From contig JACTNC010000014.1 in NCBI GenBank assembly GCA_014584295.1, forward strand, positions 1 through 60,827: a DNA stretch of 60,827 nt, in the 5' to 3' direction. Shown one piece after another: positions 18,805-27,822 of this stretch. The notes under the pieces are model-generated. The model was not told the origin of the DNA. It saw only the letters and a program-made list of their open reading frames with translations, and made no database searches. The position numbers and the translations under genes are program-made. Source of the stretch: Verrucomicrobiota bacterium (GTDB lineage: Bacteria; Verrucomicrobiota; Verrucomicrobiia; Opitutales; Opitutaceae). How positions within the stretch are numbered: position 1 is the first letter of the stretch; each line of letters opens with the position of its first letter.

Positions 18805-20220
18805 CTACCAGGACCCATGATGCTCCGGGATCCTTGAGATCAGGGGTAACGCCGCCGCAAACATCACCGCCATCACGGCATAGACCCAAGCCTGCGCCAT
18901 GCCCGGGACGTTCACGCTGCTCAGGATCGCCGTCGTCGTGGACACCGTGATGATCGAACCAATCTGAAGCGCGAGCGATCGCAGGGCTGCAAGAGTCGAG
19001 GAACGTTCGGGCGCGAGTTGCAGGCCTGCGTTGCGGCTGGCCGGGTTGATCGCTCCAATGCCGATGCCCGTCACGCCCGCAGCGGTCGCAAGCCAGGCAT
19101 GTGGCGAAATACCGATAGCCGGTGGAACCGCCAGCAGCACCATTCCCCCGACAACGATGCTGCTGCCCACGTACAGCGGCAACCGGTGCCCGGTGCGTCG
19201 CAGGGTCAGCGCAGCAACAAGCGAAACCACCACCGACGCAATCCCCTGCGCTAGCAGCAGCGTGCCAGAGTCAAAGGCATTCAGGTGATAGCGCATTGTC
19301 CCATAAAGCGGAATTAGCGCAACCGCCCCCAGCGTCATTCCAGTGTAGATCACATTGACCAGATTGACCGCGCCAAAATTGGGACCACGGATCAACTCCG
19401 GAGAAATGAACGGAGCCGTCGTGCGAGCAATGTGACGAAGGAACATCCAAATGGATCCAATTGAAACAATTGCGGGGAACATGAATGAGAGTGAGAGCAG
19501 GTGGACATCCGCGCCGCCCAGATGACTCACCGCCAGCATCCCCATGAGCAATCCGCTGCCAAGCATCACCATGCCTGGGATGTCCAACCTGAATGACTTC
19601 GCACGACGCCTTATGGGATCGCGCGGGATGTACCGCAATGCCGCCGCCACAACTGCGATGCCAAGCGGCACGTTGACGAAGAACACTCCTCGCCAACTCC
19701 AATAGGTCACAAACAGCCCGCCAAACAAGGGCCCTATCATCGCGCCGATCGGAAGAATGCTGCCAAACAGGCTGACAGCCCGGTCGCGGGCGTCTCCAAA
19801 ATAGTCCACGATGATCGCGGTGGCCGATGGCATGAACCCAGCTCCGCCGCCCGCCTGGATCGCCCGTAACGCGATAAGCACGGCAATGTTGTCGGCCAAT
19901 CCGCACAGAAGCGATGCCGCCGTGAACGCAATCACCGATCCAAGGAACACCCGCCGACGCCCATACCGTTCGCTGAGCGCGCCCGAGATCGGCAGCATTA
20001 GCGCATAGCCAAATGAATAGGAGGTAAGAGTCCATCCAGCCCAGTTCACCGTCGTGTCCATCGCATTCTGCAGCGCATGCAGCGCCGTAGCCACGATGGT
20101 TGAATCGATCGATACCATCAGCAGCGTCAGAGCGACAATCGCGAATACCACTCCCCGCCGAACAGGCCGACTGCCAACGTCAGCACCCCGATTCATGACC
20201 CCGACGCCGCCCTCATTCAT
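18805..20220 (-). CDS. MFS drug:proton antiporter, DHA2 (EmrB/QacA-like)
   Basis: A 471-residue transporter with 12-14 hydrophobic segments. The start at ATG 20220 is supported by AAAGGAGAG a few bases upstream on the minus strand. DHA2 signatures are present: 'MVSIDSTIVATALHALQ' in TM1 (motif D1), 'GWTLTSYSFGYALMLPISGALSERYGRRRVF' (motif A), 'RAIQAGGGAGFMPSATAIIVDYF', and 'GPLFGGLFVTYWSWRGVFFVNVPLGI' (motif C). Members expel toxic compounds, dyes or lipids. It converges with the sulfatase, and the sodium symporter stop is 182 bases upstream of its start, so it is probably a separate unit. No MarR/TetR regulator is adjacent. Confidence 0.92.
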   Translation of the reverse strand: MNEGGVGVMNRGADVGSRPVRRGVVFAIVALTLLMVSIDSTIVATALHALQNAMDTTVNWAGWTLTSYSFGYALMLPISGALSERYGRRRVFLGSVIAFTAASLLCGLADNIAVLIALRAIQAGGGAGFMPSATAIIVDYFGDARDRAVSLFGSILPIGAMIGPLFGGLFVTYWSWRGVFFVNVPLGIAVVAAALRYIPRDPIRRRAKSFRLDIPGMVMLGSGLLMGMLAVSHLGGADVHLLSLSFMFPAIVSIGSIWMFLRHIARTTAPFISPELIRGPNFGAVNLVNVIYTGMTLGAVALIPLYGTMRYHLNAFDSGTLLLAQGIASVVVSLVAALTLRRTGHRLPLYVGSSIVVGGMVLLAVPPAIGISPHAWLATAAGVTGIGIGAINPASRNAGLQLAPERSSTLAALRSLALQIGSIITVSTTTAILSSVNVPGMAQAWVYAVMAVMFAAALPLISRIPEHHGSW

Positions 20221-20402
20221 GGAGCACTCTCCTTTCGGGCGAGGCGTCGTGTCGATTCATCGTTGTGGGAAGGCAAGCTACATGCTACTTCCTTCTCGTG
20301 CAAGTTTTCAGCCGAGGCATCCCAAGCGGACGCACACTTGCCAATGAATCCCGTATAGTGATGAGGCAGCCTTCTCTGGGCTACGACAGCGGATCACCCT
20401 AC

Positions 20403-22439
20403 TCAGGCCATCGCCGCGCGCAAAAGCATCCAGAAAAGGAACAGAATGGCACCCGATACGCCCAGGCAGGCGATGAAGCCGACGGCATCGACTCTGTTCC
20501 ACCGCGTGAATTCCCAAGAGGATTTCTCACCCAGAAGCTTGGTCCCATCGAAGCGATGCGGGTTCGCCGCAGTCGCCGCCATGGCAGCCGCGTCATCCTC
20601 AGGGATCGCGCACACCGGGGTCTTCATCTTGCCAAAAAAGAGGGCCGTGCGGCGAGCATCAGGTGCACGAGTGACGAAGCTCACAAGGAAAAGAACGGCA
20701 AACGGGAAAAGGCCATCGTAAATGAAGCGCGCCGCATTGCGTCCACTCGGAGAAAGTGCCGCCACATCGAGGCCGAGCCTGTTGAGAACATAGAGCTCGG
20801 TGTGAAAGCGATTCTGTCCGATCAATGTGCTCAACGGGTCCTTCGGATCAGCCCGCACGACACTCTCAAAATACACCGCATTCCCCCCGACCTGCACAGT
20901 CAGCTCGGGATCGTGCGCGATCGAAGCAATATTTGGCGCGATCCAGGACGGAAAAACGATATTGAGAAGGGCCGAAACGAGCACTCCGCTCCAGACCGCG
21001 GGCGCTGTCAGTTTTCGCCAGAAGAATATCAGCATGATCGCCGCACCGAAGGGCACATTGACCGTCAGCAGCAACTGCACGACTGAATAGACGTCATCCA
21101 TGCTCGCAGCCGCACACACACCTGTCGCGAGAATGACCACAATCGCCCAGCGACCCGCAAGGACCAGTCCGCGATCCGTGGTTCCCGGTTTCAGGTAACG
21201 GTAGACATTGCGCACGAACAGGGCCGATACCGCCATGGTCTGCGCTGCAATGGTCGACATGTTTGCGGCAAGCAGTCCCGCCATCATCAGCCCGAGAAAT
21301 CCGGGCTTGAGCAGCAGGAGTGCCATCGATCCCCAGGCAGAGTCCGGATCCGACAGCGTCGCTCCGCCTTGATAGAGGGCAACGGCGATCAGTCCGCAGA
21401 ACGCCCAGAGAATGATCATGATGCGCTTTGCATACGTGCCCGACACCGCACCGAACCGCGCCGCAAACTCGTCCTTGGCTGATCCCGACACCGCCATGTT
21501 TCCGATGATCCCATGAATCTGCACAATCGAGATGAAAAATATGCCTGCAAATTCCCAGCCGCCGATGCCTTGCGCTCCACCGCCAAGGAGATTGAACATC
21601 TCATGAGGCACACGCACGGCAAGCTGGCTCCAGCCTCCGATTGCCTGCAGCCCAAACGGGATGAGGATCGCGGAGAACACCACGATCAGAACTCCTTGAA
21701 GCGCCTCGTTGATCGCAGCAGCAGCCATGCCGCCCATGACAATATAGGCGCCGACGATCGCCGTGTAGACGAGATAGTAACTCCATTTGCCGGTTCCACT
21801 GTCGAGCCACGAGATTGCGCTGCGAAGCTCACCCCGCTTGTACTGGTCACGAAGCTCGGCCAACCGTGATGCTTCTGTCGATGATACAGCCCCCACCTTC
21901 TGTGCGGCTTCAAGCCGCTTGAACTCCCGGTATCCGTCCACAGAGGCCTTTTCAGCAGCGGTCCATTGGGCCTCCGGTTTCACCAGCAGGGACGCCGTAA
22001 CCTTGTAGCCGACCAGGTTCCCAAAGCCGATGATGACGATCACCGTCGCAACAATCTGGAATACAGCATAGAATCGAGCCAGCGACCTGCTGCCGAATCG
22101 ATCTTCAAACAGATCCGCGACCGTCACAAGCCGGACACGTCGAAACCAGGCATTCATAAACCAGTAATACGGATTCATGAACAGCGTCTGCAGCGAAAGC
22201 CACACGCCCGAAACCCCCTTCTGGTAAACGAGGCTGGCCGTGCTCACCGCTCCATTGGCGTCGGTCGCATTGCCAAAGTTCAGGAAGAACTGATACAGCT
22301 TCCCGAGTTTGCGACCCGCGAGAAAGAATCCTTCCTCACTCGACGCCGCAGAAGTGGCGCGTCGTCCAATGTAGGTCACCACCCCAAGGTAGCCCAAGAT
22401 CACCAGAAGATCGATCAGGTGGAGGTTTCCAAGCAGCAT
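20403..22439 (-). CDS. Sodium:solute symporter (SSS family)
   Basis: A 678-residue membrane protein from ATG at 22439 (MLLGNLHLIDLLVILGYL), with the usual short outside N-terminus before TM1. The SSS core motifs are visible: 'GRRATSAASSEEGFFLAGRKLGK', 'NFGNATDANGAVSTASLVYQKG', 'VYTAIVGAYIVMGGMAAAAINEALQGVL' (the family signature), and 'GLLAANMSTIAAQTMAVSALFVRNVYR'. Hydrophilic insertions of about 50 residues occur near 150-200 and again near the C-terminus, with a final hydrophobic segment. It uses a Na+ gradient to import sugars, acids or similar small molecules. It lies downstream of the TonB receptor on the same strand after about 250 bases, suggesting an outer- and inner-membrane uptake pair. 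Confidence 0.9.
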   Translation of the reverse strand: MLLGNLHLIDLLVILGYLGVVTYIGRRATSAASSEEGFFLAGRKLGKLYQFFLNFGNATDANGAVSTASLVYQKGVSGVWLSLQTLFMNPYYWFMNAWFRRVRLVTVADLFEDRFGSRSLARFYAVFQIVATVIVIIGFGNLVGYKVTASLLVKPEAQWTAAEKASVDGYREFKRLEAAQKVGAVSSTEASRLAELRDQYKRGELRSAISWLDSGTGKWSYYLVYTAIVGAYIVMGGMAAAAINEALQGVLIVVFSAILIPFGLQAIGGWSQLAVRVPHEMFNLLGGGAQGIGGWEFAGIFFISIVQIHGIIGNMAVSGSAKDEFAARFGAVSGTYAKRIMIILWAFCGLIAVALYQGGATLSDPDSAWGSMALLLLKPGFLGLMMAGLLAANMSTIAAQTMAVSALFVRNVYRYLKPGTTDRGLVLAGRWAIVVILATGVCAAASMDDVYSVVQLLLTVNVPFGAAIMLIFFWRKLTAPAVWSGVLVSALLNIVFPSWIAPNIASIAHDPELTVQVGGNAVYFESVVRADPKDPLSTLIGQNRFHTELYVLNRLGLDVAALSPSGRNAARFIYDGLFPFAVLFLVSFVTRAPDARRTALFFGKMKTPVCAIPEDDAAAMAATAANPHRFDGTKLLGEKSSWEFTRWNRVDAVGFIACLGVSGAILFLFWMLLRAAMA

Positions 22440-22693
22440 TTGGGGCCTTTGATTCAGAGGGGAATGGTCAAACGGACCGGACAAACATGGAACAGCATCA
22501 AGTGAACGCAATCGCGCCTGTTGCCTGTACCTCTGAAATAAGCGCAGGCAAACTTAAGACAAACCGCTTTCTGCAAACACAAATGGTCAACGAAGCACCT
22601 TGGCTTTCAGGAATTCCCCGTTCCCTACCAACCCATGTCCGCATTGGCATCGCAAGCAACGCGGACATCTGAAGAGTCAAATCTCCCCGAATC

Positions 22694-25006
22694 CTAGAAT
22701 TTGTACGTGGCTGAAAAGGCGTAGGTCCGCGGCAGTCCTGGGACCAGCGAGTTTCGTGACCCCGCCGATTGGATATAGTCCTTGTCAAAGACATTCTCGA
22801 TGTTGAGACGCACCGACCATGTGGGCTGCTTGTAGCTGAATCCGAGCGTGTAGATTGTGCGCGGAGCGAGATAGAAGCTTGGTTGATTCGGAATGGTCTG
22901 CGTGCCAGTACTCGCAGCAGTGATGCCAGATGCCTGCTCTCCCGGAGCTTTGTCCATATAGTCAACACCAAGGCTGATTCCCAAGTTCTTCAGCGAACCG
23001 TCCGCAAACTCATACTTCGCAAATAGCGCCCCCGCATTGTCAGGAACCATGCGCTGGCGCACTCCGTTGGGATCACGCATGCGGAGATGAGTGAAGTTCC
23101 CGACTAGTAGCAATTCCTTCGTCAGCATGAAATTGACCTCAAATTCGATCCCCTTGGACGTCAGATCCTGAAACAGGAATTGTGGTTGGGTGGGATCGGT
23201 CACAAAGGCACTGTTAGGCACCTGGAAATTGTCCAGCGCGATGTCGAACCATGACAGCGCCATCGTGTAACGTCCGTCCTTGAAAGACGACTTGACGCCC
23301 GCTTCAAGCTGGTCGCCCGTCTGAACCTTGAACGACTTCGGTTGTTCACCCGCCAGGATGCTCGACGGCAAGGCGCCCCCGACCTTGTTGTATCCGGCAA
23401 ACAGTGAAACCGCATTCATTGGCTTGTAGATGAGTCCAAGATTGGCATCGGTCAGGCTGTTGGTGATTGATCGGGCGACAACACTTGGGAGTGTCCCGTC
23501 ATCGAATCTCTCAAGTGTTCCCCAAAATTGTGAAATGCCACCTGCAAGTATCAGGTGATCATCGAGCAGATTGAGTCTGTCGTAGACAAATATTTGGGCA
23601 TCCTGCTGAGCGGCTTGCTTGTCCCGCAGCAACCGGGAACTGAGAATCGGTGTGTTATAAACAGGGGCCCCAAGGGTGTAGTCGATGGGAGCGCGGGTAT
23701 TCGACCAATTCTTCCAGGACAATCTTTGATAGTTGGCACTGATTCCCGCGATCAGCGTGTTGCTGGCACTGTCCGTCAACTCGCGCTCCCAAGCGTAGTC
23801 GTTCTTGAGATGCACTTCATCGAAGATGATCAGATTCGCCTGACCAGTGCGGTTGAAAACAAGGCTGTCATTGCGAACAATCGGTGTTGGTGAATAGGTC
23901 GGCGCTGCACCAAAAGAGGTGAGTGGCACCCATTTGCCCGTTCGTGGATCCCGGTTTCCCTGGTATCCGACTGCAGGTACGCCACCAGGCGCTCCTTGGT
24001 CGTCTCTCTCTGCATGGTCGTACATCATCCACAGACGCGCTGACACGGACTCACCCAATCGGAAATCGAGCTCGTTCGTCCAGCGCAGTTCGCGCCGCTC
24101 CCTGTTGTCGGTATCCGGTACCCAGCTGTTGTTACGCGGCATGCCTTTCTGAACAAACGCATATCCATCCGTCCCAACCGATGGGTCGATGACAGTTCCA
24201 ACCCCCTGTGTCTCCCTGTTGTAGAGCATTTCAACCTTGCTCGTGAACTGCGTATCGGCCCCGAAAATATGGGTGAACGACGGCGCAATCAGCCAACCCT
24301 GGCGGTATTGGTTGGCAAAGTATCCATCCGCATTCCACCCGGATACAACCAGACGTGCGGCACTCTTGCCGCCCGCAAACACGCGATTCACATCGAGGCT
24401 GGCCTCACGGGTGAGATATTCCTTGAAGATGAGACTTAACGAGGTGTCATCCTTGAATTTCGGCGACTTCGTGATCTGGTTCATGATGCCGCCCGGGCTG
24501 CCGCCCGGCACGAGGATGGCATTCGGGCCCTTGATGATTTCCAATCGCTCAATGTTCGTCGTATCCGAGGCCATGTTGTAACCATCGACACCAGAAATAT
24601 TGACGCCATCAATGAAGCGTTGGCTCACCTGAAATCCGCGCAATGATACACGGTCGCCTCCGCTTGAAAGTGAGCTTTCCATGACCGGTGTTACATACTT
24701 TGCGACATCAAGCATACGAGACCCCATCGTGTCATCGAACAACTCGCGCGTCACGACAGAGACCGTCTGTGGCACATCCTGAATCGGCACCGAAACGCGG
24801 GTGGTTGAAACTGCCTCCTTCGCGCCATAGGCGCTTGAGCGTTCATCCACGACCGAGAATACCGGAAGCCTGACAACATCCTGTCCTGAAACTGCGGGTG
24901 CCGGCTGGGCTTTCGCTGACAACCAGGCGGCACTGAAAAGAGCCGCGATGCAGAGGCATCGGCTCGAATTGTATCCTGGCAGGTAGTTGGAGTTAAAGTT
25001 GATCAT
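22694..25006 (-). CDS. TonB-dependent outer-membrane receptor (siderophore-receptor-like)
   Basis: A 770-residue receptor read from ATG at 25006, with a signal ending near LSAKAQPAP. A short linker precedes the plug domain: 'VSVPIQDVPQTVSVVTRELFDDTMGSRMLDVAKYV', 'SLRGFQVSQRFIDGVN' and 'IERLEIIKGPNAILVPGGSPGGIMNQITKSP', the canonical plug pattern of TonB siderophore receptors. The beta-barrel runs to a C-terminal Phe in 'YAFSATYKF', needed for outer-membrane assembly. There is no N-terminal STN or CarboxypepD_reg domain. A LacI-type regulator is divergent from it, so a carbohydrate ligand is as likely as an iron complex. Verrucomicrobial genomes carry many such receptors. Confidence 0.92.
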   Translation of the reverse strand: MINFNSNYLPGYNSSRCLCIAALFSAAWLSAKAQPAPAVSGQDVVRLPVFSVVDERSSAYGAKEAVSTTRVSVPIQDVPQTVSVVTRELFDDTMGSRMLDVAKYVTPVMESSLSSGGDRVSLRGFQVSQRFIDGVNISGVDGYNMASDTTNIERLEIIKGPNAILVPGGSPGGIMNQITKSPKFKDDTSLSLIFKEYLTREASLDVNRVFAGGKSAARLVVSGWNADGYFANQYRQGWLIAPSFTHIFGADTQFTSKVEMLYNRETQGVGTVIDPSVGTDGYAFVQKGMPRNNSWVPDTDNRERRELRWTNELDFRLGESVSARLWMMYDHAERDDQGAPGGVPAVGYQGNRDPRTGKWVPLTSFGAAPTYSPTPIVRNDSLVFNRTGQANLIIFDEVHLKNDYAWERELTDSASNTLIAGISANYQRLSWKNWSNTRAPIDYTLGAPVYNTPILSSRLLRDKQAAQQDAQIFVYDRLNLLDDHLILAGGISQFWGTLERFDDGTLPSVVARSITNSLTDANLGLIYKPMNAVSLFAGYNKVGGALPSSILAGEQPKSFKVQTGDQLEAGVKSSFKDGRYTMALSWFDIALDNFQVPNSAFVTDPTQPQFLFQDLTSKGIEFEVNFMLTKELLLVGNFTHLRMRDPNGVRQRMVPDNAGALFAKYEFADGSLKNLGISLGVDYMDKAPGEQASGITAASTGTQTIPNQPSFYLAPRTIYTLGFSYKQPTWSVRLNIENVFDKDYIQSAGSRNSLVPGLPRTYAFSATYKF

Positions 25007-25182
25007 GACAGCAATAATGCCGGGAAGGCAAAGTTTGATGGTTGGAGGGTTCGGGGATGCTCTTGTCGCTCTTGCGCATCGAAAACGCGGGCAACCTCGC
25101 ACATCGCGATCCAACCAACAGGAGATAAAAAACGTGACAGTCAGATCCCGGCGGTCTGAACATCTCACATTCCTTCACGAAC
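25007..25182. promoter_or_regulatory. Divergent TonB-receptor / LacI-regulator promoter region
   Basis: 176 bases separate the two divergent starts, so both promoters and probably the regulator's own operator lie here. I could not find a convincing LacI-type palindrome with a central CG; the best, around 25074-25094 (TTGCGCATCG ... GCGGGCAA), is poor. Confidence 0.45.
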
Positions 25183-26253
25183 ATGGCCGGTCCAACTCTG
25201 AGAAGCCTGGCCGCCCAGCTCGGCGTTTCACGCACCACGATTTCCGAGGCGCTGCGTCACTCTCCGCGTGTGCACCCCGATACGGCACGTCGCATTCTTG
25301 CGGCGGCGGAGGCGGCAGGATACCAGCGAAACCCGCTCGCAGGCGCGTTCATGTCGGAACTCCGGCGCTCAAGGGCTGGGCTGTTCCGGGGCGTGCTCGC
25401 CATCGTGGCAATTGAGGAACCCGACCGCCCCCACTATGCGGTTCGCTTTCATGAGGAACTGGCGCGTGGCGCGACGGAACGCGCAGCGGAGCTTGGCTTT
25501 AAAGTTGAACGGTTTATTGCAGGAAGCCATGCCATGCGCCAGCAGCGGCTTGACCAAATCTTCCAATCCCGGGGCATAGCAGGCATCATTCTGCTGCCAA
25601 CCTGGCGCGATCCCGACTTTTTGAAAATCGACTGGTCCAACTACGCGGGCGTTTATCTCGATTATCACATTGAGCGTCCCTCGCTCATGTGTGTTTGTTG
25701 CGACCACTTTCGAACCCTGTTCATGGCTCTGCAGCGTTTGCACAGGATGGGCTACCAACGCCCGGGCATCGTATTGCCCCGCAAGCACGATGAACGCCTG
25801 CACCACCGCTGGGCGGGCGCATTCCTTGCCTCATCGTACACACAGGACGATTGCGAGGCCGTGCCTCCGCTGCTCGCGGACAGGGTCACCAGGGACGCCT
25901 TCACACCCTGGTTTTCAAGATATAAGCCAGATGTTGTGCTCAGTCACTTTGTGGAGATCATTGAATGGATGAAGGATGCCGGAGCCAGGATACCCCGATC
26001 GCATGGCTTCTTCTGCCTGAATCTGGTTCACGCTGATCGTCCCTGCGCCGGGCTGGACCAGCAACCCGCGACACTCGGGCGCCAGGGGGCAGATATCGTG
26101 ATCGCACAATTGCACCGCAACGAACGCGGAATCCCGACAAAATTCTCGCTCACCACCCTGCCCGCCCTTTGGATCGACGGCCCAACGCTTCGGCCCAAGA
26201 AAACTTCTTTCCGACCGAAATTGAATGCCGAGCGTTTAAGTCCCCCCGGTTGA
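25183..26253 (+). CDS. LacI-family transcriptional regulator
   Basis: A 356-residue regulator. The N-terminal helix-turn-helix and hinge are clear: 'TLRSLAAQLGVSRTTISEALRHSPRVHPDTARRILAAAEAAGYQRNPLAGAFMSELRR', about residues 5-62. The sensor half follows the periplasmic-binding-protein fold, with 'LAIVAIEEPDRPHYAVRFHEELARGATERAAELGFKVE' and 'QSRGIAGIILLP'. The ligand-binding domain is less conserved at the C-terminus and ends in a Pro- and Lys-rich tail. It is transcribed away from the TonB receptor and upstream of the Gfo/Idh/MocA gene, so it probably controls uptake and metabolism of one sugar. The inducer is unknown. Confidence 0.9.
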   Translation: MAGPTLRSLAAQLGVSRTTISEALRHSPRVHPDTARRILAAAEAAGYQRNPLAGAFMSELRRSRAGLFRGVLAIVAIEEPDRPHYAVRFHEELARGATERAAELGFKVERFIAGSHAMRQQRLDQIFQSRGIAGIILLPTWRDPDFLKIDWSNYAGVYLDYHIERPSLMCVCCDHFRTLFMALQRLHRMGYQRPGIVLPRKHDERLHHRWAGAFLASSYTQDDCEAVPPLLADRVTRDAFTPWFSRYKPDVVLSHFVEIIEWMKDAGARIPRSHGFFCLNLVHADRPCAGLDQQPATLGRQGADIVIAQLHRNERGIPTKFSLTTLPALWIDGPTLRPKKTSFRPKLNAERLSPPG

Positions 26254-26354
26254 TCGACGCTGATGGATCTGACTGTCACGTCGGGAACAGCTTAGGTTGC
26301 GCGCATCTGCCGGGTAGCGATGGCGTCAATTTTAATCCATTTCCCCTTTCATCC

Positions 26355-27701
26355 GTGAACAAGAAACGCATCGCGATCGTCGGCACCGGAGGCCGTGCCC
26401 TTTCATTCACCGAGCCGGTCGCATCCACCTACCGTGATTTCAACGCGCTTGTGGCGCTGTGCGACGTCAGTCCTACGCGCATGGCGTATCACAACGAACT
26501 GCTGGCTCGCCAGTGGTCGCATCCACCCGTGCCGACCTATGCGGCGACCGACTTCGATCGCATGCTTTCGGATCAGCGTCCGGATACCATTGTTGTCTGC
26601 TCCAAGGACTCAACCCATCACGACTATATCGTCCGCAGTCTTCGCGCCGGCTGTGATGCCATCACGGAAAAACCCATGACGATTGATGCGGAGAAGTGCC
26701 AGGCGATTCTCGACGCACAGCGCACCACGGGTCGCCGTGTTCGCGTGGCCTTCAATTATCGCTGGGGCCCGTTTCGTACGAAGGTCAAGGAACTCATCTC
26801 CTCGGGCGCGATCGGTCGGGTACACTCCGTCAACCTCGAATACCTTCTCGATACCTCGCACGGCGCGGACTATTTTCGACGCTGGCATGCACACATGGCC
26901 GAGTCCGGCGGACTCTTCGTTCACAAGAGCACGCATCATTTCGACCTCGTCAATTGGTGGTTGGATGCCATTCCCGCGCAGGTCTTCGCTCACGGTGACC
27001 TCGTCTTCTATGGGCGTCGCAACGCAGAGTCCCGGGGCGACGGCCGGTTCGCCACCTACCCGCGCTATACGGGAAGCGGGCAAAAGGACGATCCCTTTGC
27101 CCTCGATCTGGACGCGACGGAAAGCTTTCGCCGCCTGTATCGGGATGCGGAAAAGGACGACGGATACCAGCGCGACCGCAATGTCTTCAGAGATGACATC
27201 GACATCTTTGATCAGATGGGCGCGCTCGTGCGCTATCGCACGGGCGAATCGCTCGTGTATTCACTTGTTGCCTACAGTCCGCGCGAAGGCATGCGTGTGG
27301 CGATCAATGGCGACCGTGGCCGCCTCGAGTATCATGAGTTTGTCGGATCACACATGAACCGCGCGGTCGTCAGCGGGGAATTCCGCAACGAAAAACATGG
27401 CAGCGCGGAGGCCGCGGGCGAATGGATCCAGGTCTATCCGCATTTCCGTCCCAGCTACCGCGTCGATGTCCCTCCCGCTTCCGGACCGCATGGCGGAGCA
27501 GACCACATTCTCGCGGAACACCTCTTTTCGCCCAATCCCCCCGCAGATCCCTGGAATCGCGTCGCGGGCCATGAACAGGGCGCCGCATCAATCCTCACCG
27601 GAGTTGCTGCCAATGTCTCCGTCCAGAGCGGAAAGCCCGTGGCAATCGCAGACCTCGTCATGCTGGCGCCCGAAGCTCAACGCCTGAGCCAATTGGTATA
27701 G
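26355..27701 (+). CDS. Gfo/Idh/MocA-family NAD(P)-dependent oxidoreductase
   Basis: A 448-residue cytoplasmic dehydrogenase. The likely start is GTG at 26355 because the Rossmann strand 'KKRIAIVGTGGRA' follows directly; the frame is open upstream to 26169, overlapping the regulator, but has no matching content. 'IVVCSKDSTHHDYIVRSLRAGCDAITEKPMTIDAEKCQAI' holds the conserved EKP lysine. 'GGLFVHKSTHHFDLVNWWL' provides the catalytic His region in the alpha/beta domain. Family members oxidise or reduce sugars, inositols or glycosides. It follows the LacI gene by about 100 bases and may be in the same unit. Confidence 0.92.
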   Translation: MNKKRIAIVGTGGRALSFTEPVASTYRDFNALVALCDVSPTRMAYHNELLARQWSHPPVPTYAATDFDRMLSDQRPDTIVVCSKDSTHHDYIVRSLRAGCDAITEKPMTIDAEKCQAILDAQRTTGRRVRVAFNYRWGPFRTKVKELISSGAIGRVHSVNLEYLLDTSHGADYFRRWHAHMAESGGLFVHKSTHHFDLVNWWLDAIPAQVFAHGDLVFYGRRNAESRGDGRFATYPRYTGSGQKDDPFALDLDATESFRRLYRDAEKDDGYQRDRNVFRDDIDIFDQMGALVRYRTGESLVYSLVAYSPREGMRVAINGDRGRLEYHEFVGSHMNRAVVSGEFRNEKHGSAEAAGEWIQVYPHFRPSYRVDVPPASGPHGGADHILAEHLFSPNPPADPWNRVAGHEQGAASILTGVAANVSVQSGKPVAIADLVMLAPEAQRLSQLV

Positions 27702-27822
27702 CCATATTCGCCCATCAATCTCAGGTGGGAGGCGGAAGGGGAAAGACGCTGCCCGTTACGGTTTGAGGCGGCCATGCCCAAGGCAGGATCGAGAATCGGG
27801 TTGCCGGTGCGGCGGACTTGCA

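Noticed and set aside
20265..21086. Plus-strand frame overlapping the sodium symporter gene
   Set aside because: Antisense shadow; low-complexity charged product without domains.
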